NCBI GenBank assembly: GCA_920105625.2
Contig: OV050030.1
Coordinates: 184,454,315-184,518,314 of the forward strand
Origin: Clusia tigrina
Taxonomy: Eukaryota; Arthropoda; Insecta; Diptera; Clusiidae
Reading direction: 5' to 3'
Length of the DNA: 64,000 bases
Below, piece after piece: positions 22,341 through 33,300 of the stretch. The position numbers and the translations under genes are program-made. The notes under the pieces are model-generated. The model saw nothing but the letters and a program-made list of their open reading frames with translations. It made no database searches and was not told the origin of the DNA. Within the stretch, counting starts at the first letter, position 1; every line of letters starts with the position of its first letter.

Positions 22341-24030
22341 ATGAAAAATGGTAATGAATGGAAATTTTTATTGGATACTGGCTCAAATAAAAATTATGTA
22401 AAAAAAGAATTTATCCGAAACCCCATAATAAACAATAAAAATTTTTCAGGAAACTCGGTAGGTGGAAAAGTAAAGATCACCCACCATGCAAACATAGAAA
22501 TATTTAACACAGCAATAGGTAAACTCAAATTTTTTATACTTCCTGGACTTGAAACTTTTGATGGAATAATCGGAAATGACAGTCTCAAGCAACTTGGTGC
22601 AGTTATCTTCGCAAAACAAAATTATTTTACATTACTAAATAAATTCAATTTTCCTCTAAAACAACAAAAAATAGAATCAGTAAATACTATTCAGTTACGT
22701 TTAGACCATTTGAATCATCTTGACGAAACCATCATTAAATCTATAATTCACCGATGCCCCACATTATTCTCAGATCCAGATATGAAATTGACCAATGTAA
22801 AAGGCGAAATTAAGACAAAAGAATCAAGTCCTATTTATTCAAAATCATAGCCGTACCCAATGGCTCTGAAATCAGAAATTGACACTCAAATAAACGATTT
22901 GTTGAGAGATGGCATCATTCGTCCATCAACTCTCCAGTATGGATTGTACCCAAAAAAGAAGACGGTATTAAAAAATTTCGTATTGTCATTGATTATTGGA
23001 ACTTAATCAAAATACTATTCCCGACACCTATCCTATTCCGGACATAAACGCCATTCTAGCCAACTTAGGAAACAATAGATTTCTCACTACTAACGACCTT
23101 AAAACCGGTTTCCATCAAATTTCTCTAAATGAAGCCGACATCTAAAAAACAGCCTTCTCCATCAATAATGGAAAATTTGAATTTACTCGACTTCCATTCG
23201 GGCTACGAAATGCGCCTGCCATATTTCAGAGAGCTCTTGACGATATTTTGCGTGACCATATCGGAACAAAATGTTACGTTTACATAGACGATATTGTTAT
23301 CTACGGTAAAACAAGAGAAGAACATTTGGACAGCCTGAAAATAATATTCAAAACACTCGAAGACGCAAATATCAAAGTACAGTTAGACAAGTGCGAGTTC
23401 ATGAAGAACGAGTTGGAATTCTTAGGATTTATCATCAGCGAAGATGGGATAAAAACTAAAAGGTTGAACCTATCATGAAATTCCCTGGACCGAAAACTCT
23501 TCACGATCTCAGATCATTCCTTGGAATGACAGGTCACTACAGAAGGTTCATAAAAGGATACGCCGAAATAGCCAAACCTCTGACTTCAATACTCCGTGGT
23601 GATTTGGGAAGAGTGAATAAGAATATGTCAAAGAAAACTCGTATTAACTTCGATGCATCAAACTATGCATTCAGAGCCGTGCTCTCGCAGAATAATAATA
23701 CAATTGTTTTCCTTTCAAGGACCTTAAATAAACGGGAGGAAACTTATGCGACGAATGAGAAAGAGATGTTGACAATTATTTGAGCTCTAGGACATCTTCG
23801 TTGTTTTTTGTATGGTAGCAGTAAAGTCAAAATTTCCACAGACCATCAGCCACTAACTTGCGCTCTCAGCAATAAAAATAATAACTCAAAACTAAAGCGT
23901 TGGAAGGCTCAGCTGGAAGAATATAATTACGAGCTTCTTTATAAACTATAGTACTAGTGTTGTAGCAGATTTACTTTCAAGACCATCAGAATCTAATATC
24001 AATTCTTGAACGGCCAGAGTTCATTCCAGT
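22341..24030 (+). pseudogene. Gypsy D protease, reverse transcriptase and RNase H
   Basis: The protease motif LLDTGSNKNYV lies near 22371 and the flap/IIGND region near 22560. RT from about 22850: RDGIIRPS, FRIVIDYWNL (RIVIDYR usual), TTNDLKTGFHQI, FEFTRLPFGLRNAPAIFQR, and YIDDIVIYGKT at about 23281-23313 with both catalytic Asp. RNase H starts at INFDASNYAF (about 23645), with NEKEMLTII and STDHQPLT (about 23838). Stops at 23476 (frame change), 23781 and 23950 break it. Confidence 0.85.
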
Positions 24031-24184
24031 GATAGTTCATCAGAAAACCTCATTCTGTCAATAGAAGTTCCCGTTAATGTTTTCAAAAATCAGTTATTTT
24101 TTAACGTGTCAACTGACACTCCACCGTATCAACTGAAAATAGTTTTTCCAACCTATCACCGCCACGTTTTTAACGAACCTGATT

Positions 24185-25282
24185 ATGACTCCAATTAATG
24201 AATCAAACTCTTATCTTAACCACTTAGTAATTAATTGCATCAAAACACCTGAACCCATAATGTTAAAAATTCAACAAATTTATCCAGACCACTTTAGTAA
24301 TTACAAAATCCGATTCTCCCAAATAGTAGTACAAGACATAATTAACGAAGACGACCAAAATAATATTATAACAGCCACACATAGTCGAGCTCACAGAAAT
24401 GCAATAGAAAACAAAACCCACATACTTGAAAAATATTACTTCCCACAAATGATGCAAAAAATAAAAAAATAGTAAATGTTTGTCAAACTTGTAAGGTGAG
24501 CAATGTGAAAGGCATCCTAATAACCCAAAACTAGGAAATTCTCCGATACCCACATATCCATTACATACAATACACATTGATATTTTCTCCACAGATAAAT
24601 TTAAGGTATTAACATCAATTGATAAGTTCACAAAATTTGCAGTAGTGAAACTACTTGACGGAAAATCTATTGAAAATGTTCGTAAGCCACTTAGAGAAAT
24701 TTTATTTTATTATGGCGTTCCTAAGTCTATAGTTTTTGATAACGAAAAAACGTTCAATTCTCAATCAATAAAATTCATGATAGAAAATGAACTAGGAATC
24801 CAATTTTACACCACACCACCCTACAAAAGCGAGGTAAATGGCCAAATAGAGAGATTCCATTCGACTCTTTCTGAAATAATGATATGTTTAAAACAAGACA
24901 ACCCAGCAAAAACATTTGAAGAATTACTAGAGTCAGCTGTTAACGAATATAATTATTCGGTGCATTCTACATTGGAAAAAATCCAGTCGACCTTTTCTTC
25001 AGAAGACCCACAACATTTGGTCCTGAAGAATACTAGAAAACTAGGCTAAATAATTACGAAAAACTTGTGAAGCAACAGGAAAAAGACATTACCTATCATA
25101 ACAAAAACAGGGACCCTATAAAACAATATAATCCAGGAGATGAAATTTACGTTAAAGAAAACAAAATACTGGGCACAAAAATGTCAAAAAGATATAAAAA
25201 GGAAATAGTGAAGGAAAACAAAAATACAGTTGTTCATACAGAATCCGGAATAGAAGTACACAAAAGCAATATCCGAAACTAA
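24185..25282 (+). pseudogene. Gypsy D integrase
   Basis: The HHCC zinc domain has HSRAHRN (about 24380) and CQTCK (24482-24496), with a stop between them. The core domain has the D,D,E residues in HIDIFS (about 24577), VFDNEKTFNS (about 24737) and GQIERFHS (about 24840). The C-terminal basic region is at 25067-25282. One frame change lies near 25045. It would insert the element DNA, usually at short AT-rich targets in this lineage. Confidence 0.85.
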
Positions 25283-25736
25283 ATCGTTAAGACATAAATC
25301 TCATTTTCAGCAGCCAAATACTGCATGATTTAAAAATCATCCAATAATTTCATTATTTCTGAAAATAAACTTATACGTTTGCTAAATTTCAAAAAAATAA
25401 ATAAATAAATAAATAAATAAAAAACAAAAACAAAAAAATACCTAAAAACAAGAAAATAATTAATAATAGTATAACGTAATATAATGTAAATTATGTTAAT
25501 GTAATAGTAATATTGTGTATTGAATTAAAAAAAAAAATAATAAATAAATAAATATTATGACAAAAATATTATTAAATTTGGATAAGCTTATTAGAAATTA
25601 AGAATTTATTATTTTGATTTCTGAAACTTAATTGACTTACATTAAAATTAAAATTAACTCTATTTAAGGAAGAAGAAATGTAACTAATATTGTAATTTGT
25701 TTAACGAGCGAGGACGCTCGATATTAAGAAGGGAGG
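25283..25736 (+). other. AT-rich region with hairpin and polypurine tract
   Basis: No env or other ORF. AAATA repeats occur at 25396-25420 and 25530-25550. A perfect 6-bp stem with a 4-base loop, CGAGCGAGGACGCTCG, lies at 25705-25720. It is followed by the purine tract AAGAAGGGAGG at 25726-25736. Confidence 0.65.
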
Positions 25737-25999
25737 AGTTAATACTCAAATATGCTAGCTTCATAATAAGAGTCATAAAACTACCACAAGCTGTAATCGA
25801 GTTTATAGATTCCAGTTTCTTTCTTCTCCTACTTAGATCTTACTTTCTACTTATAGTTGTTCTCTTTTATATGAGTTAGTTTAAAAACAATACTCAATCC
25901 AGCAAGGTGCGTAAGCTCCGCATAATTTAAAACGATTTTTAGGTGCATAGCACCGTCAAATAAATTTATAATTAAAATAAATAATTTATCGTTTTAATT
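25737..25999 (+). repeat. 3' LTR of Gypsy D
   Basis: Starts AGTTAATACTC after the polypurine tract and ends near TTTTAATT, ending types common in 17.6/297/gypsy-lineage LTRs. It directly precedes R1 copy 2 ORF1. The length of about 263 bp depends on the inferred 3' end. Confidence 0.65.
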
Positions 26000-26003
26000 A
26001 TTT

Positions 26004-26975
26004 AGATAGCGGCCATGAGCGGGGACCAAATTAAAACAAAATGTACAACATACAAACACAACAGGGAAAGAACAATGGTGCGGAGAAGGATCCCTTCAGT
26101 AAGAGATCCGCTCTTCCAAGGAGTCCGGAATGAACGAAGGATGTGGTGCGGAGAATCTGACTGGCAGACACCAGTGAGCTCCGACCTACATCGGCTACAA
26201 AAACCGATGCAATGGCGCTTCATGCCCTAGACGGAGTCGTTGCTAAAGGCAAGATGGCGGTGTTGGAGTGGCACGTCGAGGCTTTAATTGCCTTCGTGGG
26301 GCCACGGCATATTGTCCACGCGGATATCAAGCGGAAGACGGCCAAAATCCAGGACATTTGCCTCCAGATCCATCAGGAGTAGGACGCGGTGATAATTGAA
26401 AAGCCATCACAATCGGATCGAGTCGGTAATGGGACCCAGACTGACAACAAAATGTTGAACAAAGAAGTTCAGGTAGGTAGTCGCTTGGTGGACAAGAAGG
26501 TCCAAGTTGGTGCGCGACTACGGGAAACTCCTGCCCTGGTGAAGAGCTTCGCGGCCACGGTTACAACACCGAAGCGACCCCTCGAGATGGGGGAGGTGGA
26601 ACCGGCGAGTCCTAACAGCCTATTGGTAACCAAAAAGCGGAAAGGAGAGGAACGGAAGGAGACGACCGAATCAGCGGTAGCCCAGCCGAATCCACCGTCC
26701 TTGGCGATTAAACCCAAAGCGGACAGACCAGAGGTGGCAAAAGCGGGGTGGATCACGGTCGGTACTCGCGCCCGTGCCAAGCCTAAGGACCTGTAGCCCA
26801 GACAAGTGCGCCCAGATGCTATAATGATAAAGGAAACTGGGATGGCGAATTATGGGGAAATCCTCCGGAAGCTCAAGACGGATCCACAGCTCTCTGAACT
26901 GGGAGAGAGCGTGCGGCGAATTCGCAAAACGGCAAAAGGTGAATTGCTGCTGGAGCTGAGCGCAGCGGCAGACCC
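26004..26975 (+). pseudogene. R1 copy 2 ORF1, first part
   Basis: Gag-like N-terminal region in changing frames (26015-26230, 26389-26796, 26806-26975). Visible blocks are IVHADIKRKTAKIQDICLQI, a basic KKRKGEERKETTES region, GWITVGTRARAKPK, and NYGEILRKLKTDPQLSEL with RIRKTAKGELLLELS, which parallels RRTQKRELFLELN of copy 1. The frame is cut at ADP by the solo LTR and resumes exactly in frame at 28259. Confidence 0.75.
26972..26975 (+). repeat. Target-site duplication ACCC, left
   Basis: ACCC directly before TGTGAGG. The second copy is at 28259-28262, after GTTACA. Removing the insert and one ACCC gives a continuous ORF1 reading through ADPKTLQYSKAVV. Confidence 0.9.
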
Positions 26976-28258
26976 TGTGAGGAGCAAATTTTAGACGTAA
27001 ATTTGCTTCTACATTTTTATTTTTGCCATAACGTGTATATTTAACATAGGGGGCTAAGTGCTTAAACAACCAACCCTAAAATATATACGTAAATAGTCCT
27101 AAGACTTTGGCACTTCCCACTTTCATTGCTGAAACCACACACACAACCGCCATTATATTTAGTGCAGCAGCCATCATACAAGTGACTCTAAAACATATCC
27201 CACCATAGTAATGCTACCAACAATAAGTGTTATACTTTGCGTTGGGAGGACAGAAGACACAGCCACAATTAAGTCAGACAGTGGAACCCTGTGATAAGCG
27301 ACGAAAAACATGCAACGAAGTTAACAACGCAAGATAACACAGGAGAATACTACATAAACAATTGTGCAACCGGCTGACCACAGTTAAAATAATATGAATG
27401 TACAACCACAGTGCCCAACGCACTGAAATGAATTCACAGCAACAGTGACTAACGCACTGATATGAATTTACAACAACAGTGCCCAATGCACTGATATGAA
27501 TTTACAACAACAGTACCTAACGCAAAGTTAGAAATTTACAAGAGATACCGAAAGAAGTTGCCGACTGCATTAGTTCGGAAAATAACCCACTAACAACACC
27601 CAAAAACGAAGGCCAAGCAGAAAGTGGAACACGACAGACCGATCGCTAAGCACACCAACAGGGCGGACAAAGCATAAAGAGGAGAAGCAGAATTAAATAT
27701 CCAATATTTAATATTTTTAAATATTTTATGCCATCGATATAAAATATCACCAAAGTGCTGAAGGTGGCCGAAGGACAAATAGCAACAACAACAAACAAGA
27801 CAATGAACAACAACAAGGTAAATCATCACAACAACAACTATTGGATGATCTACACTGAAGCTGGAGCATAAAAGCAGGAGCAACTGGCAACTCAGCCTCT
27901 TTCTTTCTTTCGGCATCAGGCAGACAAGACGCATCGTACTAAACAGAGTTAAACCACCTGACAAATGCTACAGAATCTAGAAAAGATTATGGTTTATAAT
28001 CGATACTCTGCTAGAAACCCAAATTTACTAACGCTACCGAACAACATTCTCGTAGAATTAACTTGACAGATATTTAGGGGGACATTATAATTCAACTGTG
28101 TCCGTATTTAAGTAAAATAATTGTTACACGTAGTTAAGCCTTTTTTAAAATTAATAAATAAATAAAATAATTAAATCCACGTTAATAAGTTTTGAGGTTT
28201 TTTGTAAACGTCTCCTGGCAATCCGGCGAGCTTACCCCGGCGAAAACGAGTCGTTACA
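26976..28258. repeat. 1,283-bp solo LTR inserted in R1 ORF1
   Basis: Begins TGTGAGGAGC and ends GTTACA, with TG...CA ends and a 4-bp ACCC duplication on both sides, as for Ty3/Gypsy insertions. It holds no RT, gag or integrase reading, so it is best read as a solo LTR left by recombination between two LTRs. It contains several ~30-45-bp imperfect repeats around ACAGTGCCCAACGCACTGATATGAATTT-like units at 27405-27525 (core CAACAGTG). Its orientation is unknown. A related short fragment lies at 43430-43553. Confidence 0.8.
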
Positions 28259-28758
28259 ACCCAAAGACCCTGCAGTACAGCAAGGCAGTGGTGAGTGTCC
28301 TAGGTTCCAGTGCGGAGGTGCGTAAACTCACACAGGAGACACTGGTGGAGGTAAAGGATCTAGATGAGGTTACCATGGTTGAAGATGTTCATGAGGCGCT
28401 ATGTAAGTAGCTGAATGTTTCAGAGAGACTTCCCGTGGGTGCAGTCAGGTCCCTCCGGGAACGCAGACGGCGACCATCAGCTTACCGCCCGAGGTAGCCG
28501 CAACCTTTGTAAAAATCGGCAGGCTTGTAGTTGGATGGACTTCTTGCCGTGTGCGTGAGAGGGTGACACCAGTGCGCTGCTACAAGTGTATGTCGTTTGG
28601 TCACACCTCACAGAAGTGCACTACCAAAGAGGACTGGCGCCACAAGTGCTACAGATGTGGTGGACAAGGACACAGCGCCCGTGAGTGCGACAGGACGCCT
28701 GCGTGCGCACTCTGAACAGCCAAGGGTCATAATATGCACGCATGCATGGGGCACAGCA
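28259..28758 (+). pseudogene. R1 copy 2 ORF1, second part with zinc knuckles
   Basis: Resumes the ORF1 frame after the solo LTR (KTLQYSKAVVSVLGSSAEV, then VEVKDLDEVTMVEDVHEAL). A stop follows at 28408. In another frame come CYKCMSFGHTSQKC, CYRCGGQGHSAREC and the start of a third knuckle (CALC, GHNMHAC) at 28577-28750. The sequence ends at the LINE tail near 28759. ORF2 would follow soon after; its start is found at 40940, on the far side of the insertions. Confidence 0.78.
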
Positions 28759-30226
28759 GATATATTTTTTATTTTTATTTTTTTTACATTCATTTATTTC
28801 ATACATCTGTCACCATTATATTGACACCTAGTACATGATTTGACAATTTCCAGTCAAATTGATCAAATTGATCAAATTAATATTAAAACCACATTTTGGC
28901 CACTGCCAAGAAGTGATACAACAAAAATTATTTACATTAAATATAATAATTCACTATAATTATATTATAACAATTTATGATCAAAATTATGTTTACGATA
29001 ATTATTTACATTTACATTTATAATACTATTACTAATATGTGTAGTCTGGATTTCCTAGTTCATTAGGTCGTTTGGTCGAGTTCTCTTTAAACGGCGCATG
29101 GTGGTTTCTTCTAGATGTAGCAACTTGTTTATTTCTTCGTTATTATGCCCATGCAGTGTATCGTAGTGTTTTGTGGATATCTTTTTTATTTCTTCGTCAA
29201 TTCTTGTCATATTTAGTTTGCGGTGTATGTTTTCATGTGTTGTGTACCAACCAGACTTTATGAAAACTCTTAATATTCTCGATTGCTGTCTTTGAATTTT
29301 TTGTATGTGTGACCGCTTTGCCATTCCCCATACTTGGAGTCCATACGTCCAAATTGGCTTTATAGTACACTTGTATAACAGCAACTTGTTGTTAATTGTG
29401 AGTTTAGATTGCTTACCCATTAACCAATGAAGTTGCCTAAATTTTTCTTTTATTTGTTTCGTTTTTTGTTTGATGTGGTAGTGCCAATTTAGCTTTGAGT
29501 CCATGTGTATACCAAGGTATTTAGTAGTAGACCCTCTTTTTATATATTTATTGTTTATTTTATTAATAGGTATTGGGTTAAATTTTCTTTTAGTTGTAAA
29601 AATTATTTGTACAGTCTTATCTTCATTAATTTTCAAGCACCATTTATTAAACCATTCCTTAACATTATCTGTGTATATCTACAGATTTGCAGTCGCAGTA
29701 TTTAGATTTTTGTCAGATGCTAAGAGGATTGTGTCGTCAGCAAAGGTAGCAATAGTGGTATTCAGTTCTTTTGGAAGTGGCATATCTGAGGTAAATATGA
29801 CATATAGTAGTGGTCCTAAAACACTCCCTTGAGGAACTCCAGCTGTTGTAAGATTAATAGACGAACACTCTTCATTATATTTGACGTAAAAGTAACGATC
29901 ACTAAGATAACTTTCAACAATTACCACTTATATTCTATGTCTGTTTCAATTTTGTTTGTTTTACGGTGTATCTGTTTAATTGTTGAATGTCGTTTTCTTT
30001 CGCCGAATTGATGATTTGGTATAATGTTTTTATTGTCAAGGATCCGGCTAAGTCTATCATGTAATAGTTCTTCAGCAACTTTACAGATTATGGGAAGTAG
30101 GCTAATTGGTCTATACGACGAAGCAGTTGTAGCATCTTTTCCCTGCTTCGGTAGCAACTTTCCATACTTTGCGAAAAAATTGTAGTCGGAACATTGAGTT
30201 GATAACATTCCTTAAGTAGTTATACT
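28759..30226 (-). mobile_element. 5'-truncated Jockey-type LINE copy J2
   Basis: The minus-strand poly(A) tail appears as T-rich sequence at 28764-28787. A 3' UTR (28788-29054) and the C-terminal two-thirds of RT follow. The 5' break is at about 30210-30226, directly against Gypsy A integrase. No clear target duplication is visible. It is related to J1 in type but not the same family by sequence. Confidence 0.8.
29055..30208 (-). pseudogene. LINE J2 reverse transcriptase, C-terminal part
   Basis: On the minus strand: KQGKDATTASSYRPISLLP (about 30140), NHQFGERKRHST (about 30005), SYLSDRYFYVKYN, GVPQGSVLGPLLY and FADDTILLAS (about 29730) with both catalytic Asp. The thumb region is at 29055-29636 with TKYLGIHMDSKLNWHYHI and WTYGLQVWGMAKRS. 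Frame changes near 29930 and near 29660 split the gene into three. It would be an RNA-dependent DNA polymerase. The endonuclease and ORF1 are missing. Confidence 0.85.
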
Positions 30227-31209
30227 GAGGAGGGAGTCGTATTGTAACAATACGTGAAATCTTTGATCCATTCATCCCAGTCAGACTAGTCGGGTGCTAA
30301 ATACGATCTTATGTACTCATTAAAGGTTCTGTGACTTCTTTCGACCATACCAAGTGTTTTATGGTGGTAAGAATTGGAAATGAAATGTTTTATAGTCAAT
30401 AACTGGCACAATTCCAGAAAAATATTATTTTTATATTCACTACCCATATCTGTGAGTATTTCCTTAACGGGGCCGTAGTTCAAAATGAAATTGTCGACCA
30501 TTGCTTGTGCTACTGTTTTTGCAGATTTATTTGGAATTGCAATTGTTATTAGATATTTTGTCAACTCACACATAATTGTGATTGCGTATTCATTTCCTAA
30601 AACTGATACTGGAAACGGGCCGATTGTGTCGATCTGAATCATCTCAAAAAGTTTTTCGGGTCTTGGTGTTTTATGCATAGGTTCTTTAAACTTTTTACCA
30701 GCCTTGTTTATTTTGCAAAGTTCACAGTTTTTGACGAGTTTACGTACGTCATAATTTAAGTTTTTCCAAGAACAGAGTTTTCTTATTTTGCTTCGTAATC
30801 GACTAATTCCTGAATGTCCGCTAAGGATTGGATCATTATGCAATTTCGAAAGGATTTCAATTTTTTTTTTCGGATCCGTAATAATTTCAAGGGTTGGTGT
30901 TAGTGCTATTTTCATACTTTTTAGATATTTATTTCCTATTAGCTTGAATTCGTGTATACTTATATATTTAAAGAGCTCATCAATTAATGACATTCGAAGA
31001 TCATTCAGTTCTAAATTGCTGACTAATTTTTCAAATCGAGGAAAGAATTTTTCTAGAAAAAGTTTTCCTTGAACAATTAGATCTCTAATGTCCATTTTTA
31101 AAAATTTTATTTTTCCTTTTTGGATATTCAAGCTATGCGCACTATCATTAGATTTAAGGTAAGGTATTTTTTCAAACGACTGTGTATAATATAATAGTTT
31201 CGTACACAT
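30227..31209 (-). pseudogene. Gypsy A/C integrase
   Basis: The minus-strand reading has the HHCC zinc domain (HNDPILSGHSG ... CELCK), then D,D,E core residues in QIDTIGPFP, LTDMGSEYKN and GMVERSHRTFNEYI. The 307-residue block ends at a TAG (30286-30288) where a Gln codon is expected. Recognisable reading (SDWDEWIKDF, YNTTPSS) continues to about 30230 before the junction with LINE J2. All three catalytic residues are present in the intact block. Confidence 0.88.
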
Positions 31210-31791
31210 TTGGTGTTAATGTTGGCAATTTGGTGATTGGTTGTTTAGGTATTGGCGTTTTCTTTGATTTTTAACGTGTTGTATCTTGGAAAATTTTAGC
31301 ATTTTCATCTCCTATTGTTTTGATTTGTCAAAATAGATTATAGATAGAGCGTCTGCTCCACAGTTATCTTTCCCTTCTATGTATTCTACCTGAAAATCGT
31401 ACTCCTCTAGATCTAATCGGATTCTGGTTAATTTTGATGAAGGATTATTCATAGAAAAGAGATATGTGAGAGGTTTGTGGTCACTTTTGACCAGAATTTT
31501 CTTTCCAAAAATATAGGGTCTGAAAATAGTTATAGGGATTTTTTTAGATCATTAAACGCGATTTCACAATCGTCTGACCAAATAAATGGTACATTTTTCC
31601 TAGTTAAACGAGTAATATGTATTGAGTGGTGTGCGAAATTAGGTATGAATTGCCTATAACAGTTTACGAATGCTTCCCATCGACGCGCTTCGTCAGAAAT
31701 TACTGTGACTTGGGTATTTTTTTATTTTCTCATATTTAGTTTCGTCTGATACCTTTATCTGTGTATCTATGCCCTAGAAATGTTACACCTT
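31210..31791 (-). pseudogene. Gypsy A/C RNase H and RT end
   Basis: Minus-strand readings include VTFLGHRYTDKGI at the RT/RNase H border (31740-31785) and HKPLTYLFSMNNPSSKL (about 31430-31480). The RNase H tail has EYDFQVEYIEGKDNCGADALS (about 31345-31410). Several stops break the frame. The upstream part of RT is on the other side of Gypsy B at 36596. Confidence 0.75.
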
Positions 31792-32020
31792 GTAGCAATA
31801 TATGTAAATATGTATATAACCATTTCTTTTCATATGTAATTCTTTAAGTTATTGTGAACTGATCATTGATATAAAATCTATTACAAATTGGATCATCTCA
31901 TTTGCGAAGATTTTAAAGAAGAAGAACGAATTCAGTTCGTGTTTGGCGGTCGTAGTTGAAAGACGCAAATAAAGACGAAATAAAGTAACAAAGTCTTTTA
32001 ATTTTGCCAAAGCTTGCTAA
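31792..32020 (+). repeat. 5' LTR of Gypsy B
   Basis: Starts TGTAGCAATATATG and matches 36366-36595 apart from an 8-bp insertion TTTTGCCA-like near 32002 and small changes. The 3' end is estimated where the two LTRs stop matching. Confidence 0.85.
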
Positions 32021-32023
32021 AAA

Positions 32024-32037
32024 ATCAGAAGTGGGAT
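32024..32037 (+). other. Primer-binding site of Gypsy B (tRNA-Leu-like)
   Basis: TCAGAAGTGGGAT just inside the 5' LTR matches the complement of a tRNA-Leu 3' region, starting inside the CCA end. Such offset tRNA-Leu primer sites are known in the mdg3/Micropia group. The tRNA identity is from memory. Confidence 0.55.
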
Positions 32038-32091
32038 CGCGCTTCGCTAAAACTAAAGAAATTTTTTTTTCTTTAAAAAAAAAAGCTAAAT

Positions 32092-33300
32092 ATGAATGAA
32101 ATCTGTACAGACGACTACACAATTCAACAATTGCGAGAGTGGTGTCAAAAACTTAAATTACCTTCGCACGGTACAAAAAGTGCACTGGTTGTACGCTTGA
32201 ATACTGAAGTTCCAGATTTAAGAGAAAAATGTCCAATGATTGATGAAACTGTACTTAAAACGGGCGGCACAGTGTCGAACAAGAAAAATGAAAAAAACAA
32301 ATTTAGTGAAAAACGAACCAAAAGTAAAGGCCAATGATGAAACAAATTTAGTGAAACAAAAATGCAAATGTATTGGCAAATTTCGTCGAACATTTAAACA
32401 TAACGGCAAAAGACAAGACAAACGTTAAACCAATGCAGCAACAAATAACGGCGAACATTTAAACATAACGACAAAATATAAGACAAACGCAGAAACCAAT
32501 GCAGCAACAAATGACGGCAAATATTTAAGCATCACGGCAAAAGATAAGGTAAGCGCAGAAACCAAGATGAAGAATCTAATGCGTGCACAAGGTGATCTTT
32601 TCGATGAAAACAAGTTATCGTTCGGCATTTGGAAAGAGTTTCTGCCGCACTATGAAGTTGGTGAAGGTTTTCAAGTGTGGATTACACAAATGAAGTCAAT
32701 AAAAGAAGTGAATAAAATGAGTGACAATGAAGTTCGCGCGCTGTTAGTAACTAAGTTGCGTGGAAAGGAACGAATGTAGTTGCATTCAAAACCAAACTTT
32801 GTGACTGAAAGAGCATACCAACTTTTGTCACAAATGGAGATGTTTTTTTTGGCAAAAATGAAACTAAACTAGCGCTACGGAAAAAATTGGAAGCCAGAAA
32901 ATGGAAGTTTGGTGATCCATTCGCCGACTACTTCACTGAAAAATGCATACTGGCAAGTAATATTTTAATCGACGAAGCAGAAATGGTCGACTATCTCATT
33001 GAAGGAATTCCCGTTTTTTGAACAAAGGCGACGTTTTACGGGCGTTTAACAAAGTTGAGCTAACAAGGCAGAATGTAGTTGTTGCACCTATGTCAGAGGA
33101 TTTAAAAACAAATTCAAGATGCTTCAATTGCAACTGCTTATGACATTATGCGGCTGAGTGCAAGAAGACAAAACGTCTTCCAGGTTCGTGCTACGGTTGT
33201 GGAGCTATGCACCATTTTGTTTCGGAAAGCCCCCAAAACAAGAAGAAGGTTGCCAGTCAGCAGAATAATTATGTAAGGTCTTATATATTACCTATTTTAG
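32092..33300 (+). pseudogene. Gypsy B gag with N-terminal SAP-like motif
   Basis: ATG at 32092. Residues 8-45 (TIQQLREWCQKLKLPSHGTK, then ALVVRLN) fit a SAP motif, a short helix-helix DNA-binding fold that is unusual for a gag N-terminus. A Lys/Asn-rich segment follows, with repeated units around CAGCAACAAATAACGGC (32430-32550). The capsid-like part is at 32567-33050. Zinc-knuckle-like sequences lie at 33115-33240 (CFNCNC, then CYGCGAMHHF). Stops at 32335, 32425, 32777 and 33019 break it. The mirrored copy at 62800-63993 shares most of the stops. Confidence 0.7.

Larger units (their letters stand above)
19691..25999 (+). mobile_element. Ty3/Gypsy element D (17.6/297-like), no env
   Basis: Order gag, protease, RT, RNase H, integrase, 3' LTR. 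The gag C-terminal region contains PKPMEVDPSLR, a motif shared with 17.6/297-type Gypsy elements. There is no env ORF between the integrase stop (25282) and the polypurine tract (25726). The 5' boundary is approximate. Multiple stops make it inactive. Confidence 0.8.

Noticed and set aside
27405..27530. Repeats in the solo LTR as a tandem satellite
   Set aside because: Only about three imperfect units, confined within the LTR.
28740..28750. ATGG at 28746 as the partner of ATGG at 40940 for a Gypsy A/C target duplication
   Set aside because: R1 coding between the third zinc knuckle and the ORF2 start is missing there, so this is more likely chance. The Gypsy 3' LTR is also absent.
28608..28824. 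ORFs over the T-rich stretch at 28,750-28,800 as a secreted or membrane protein
   Set aside because: They read through the R1 zinc-knuckle region in a wrong frame into the LINE J2 poly(T).
32145..32421. Short ORFs antisense to Gypsy B gag, mirrored at 63703-63979
   Set aside because: Shadows of the Lys-rich gag start; no start context or family resemblance.
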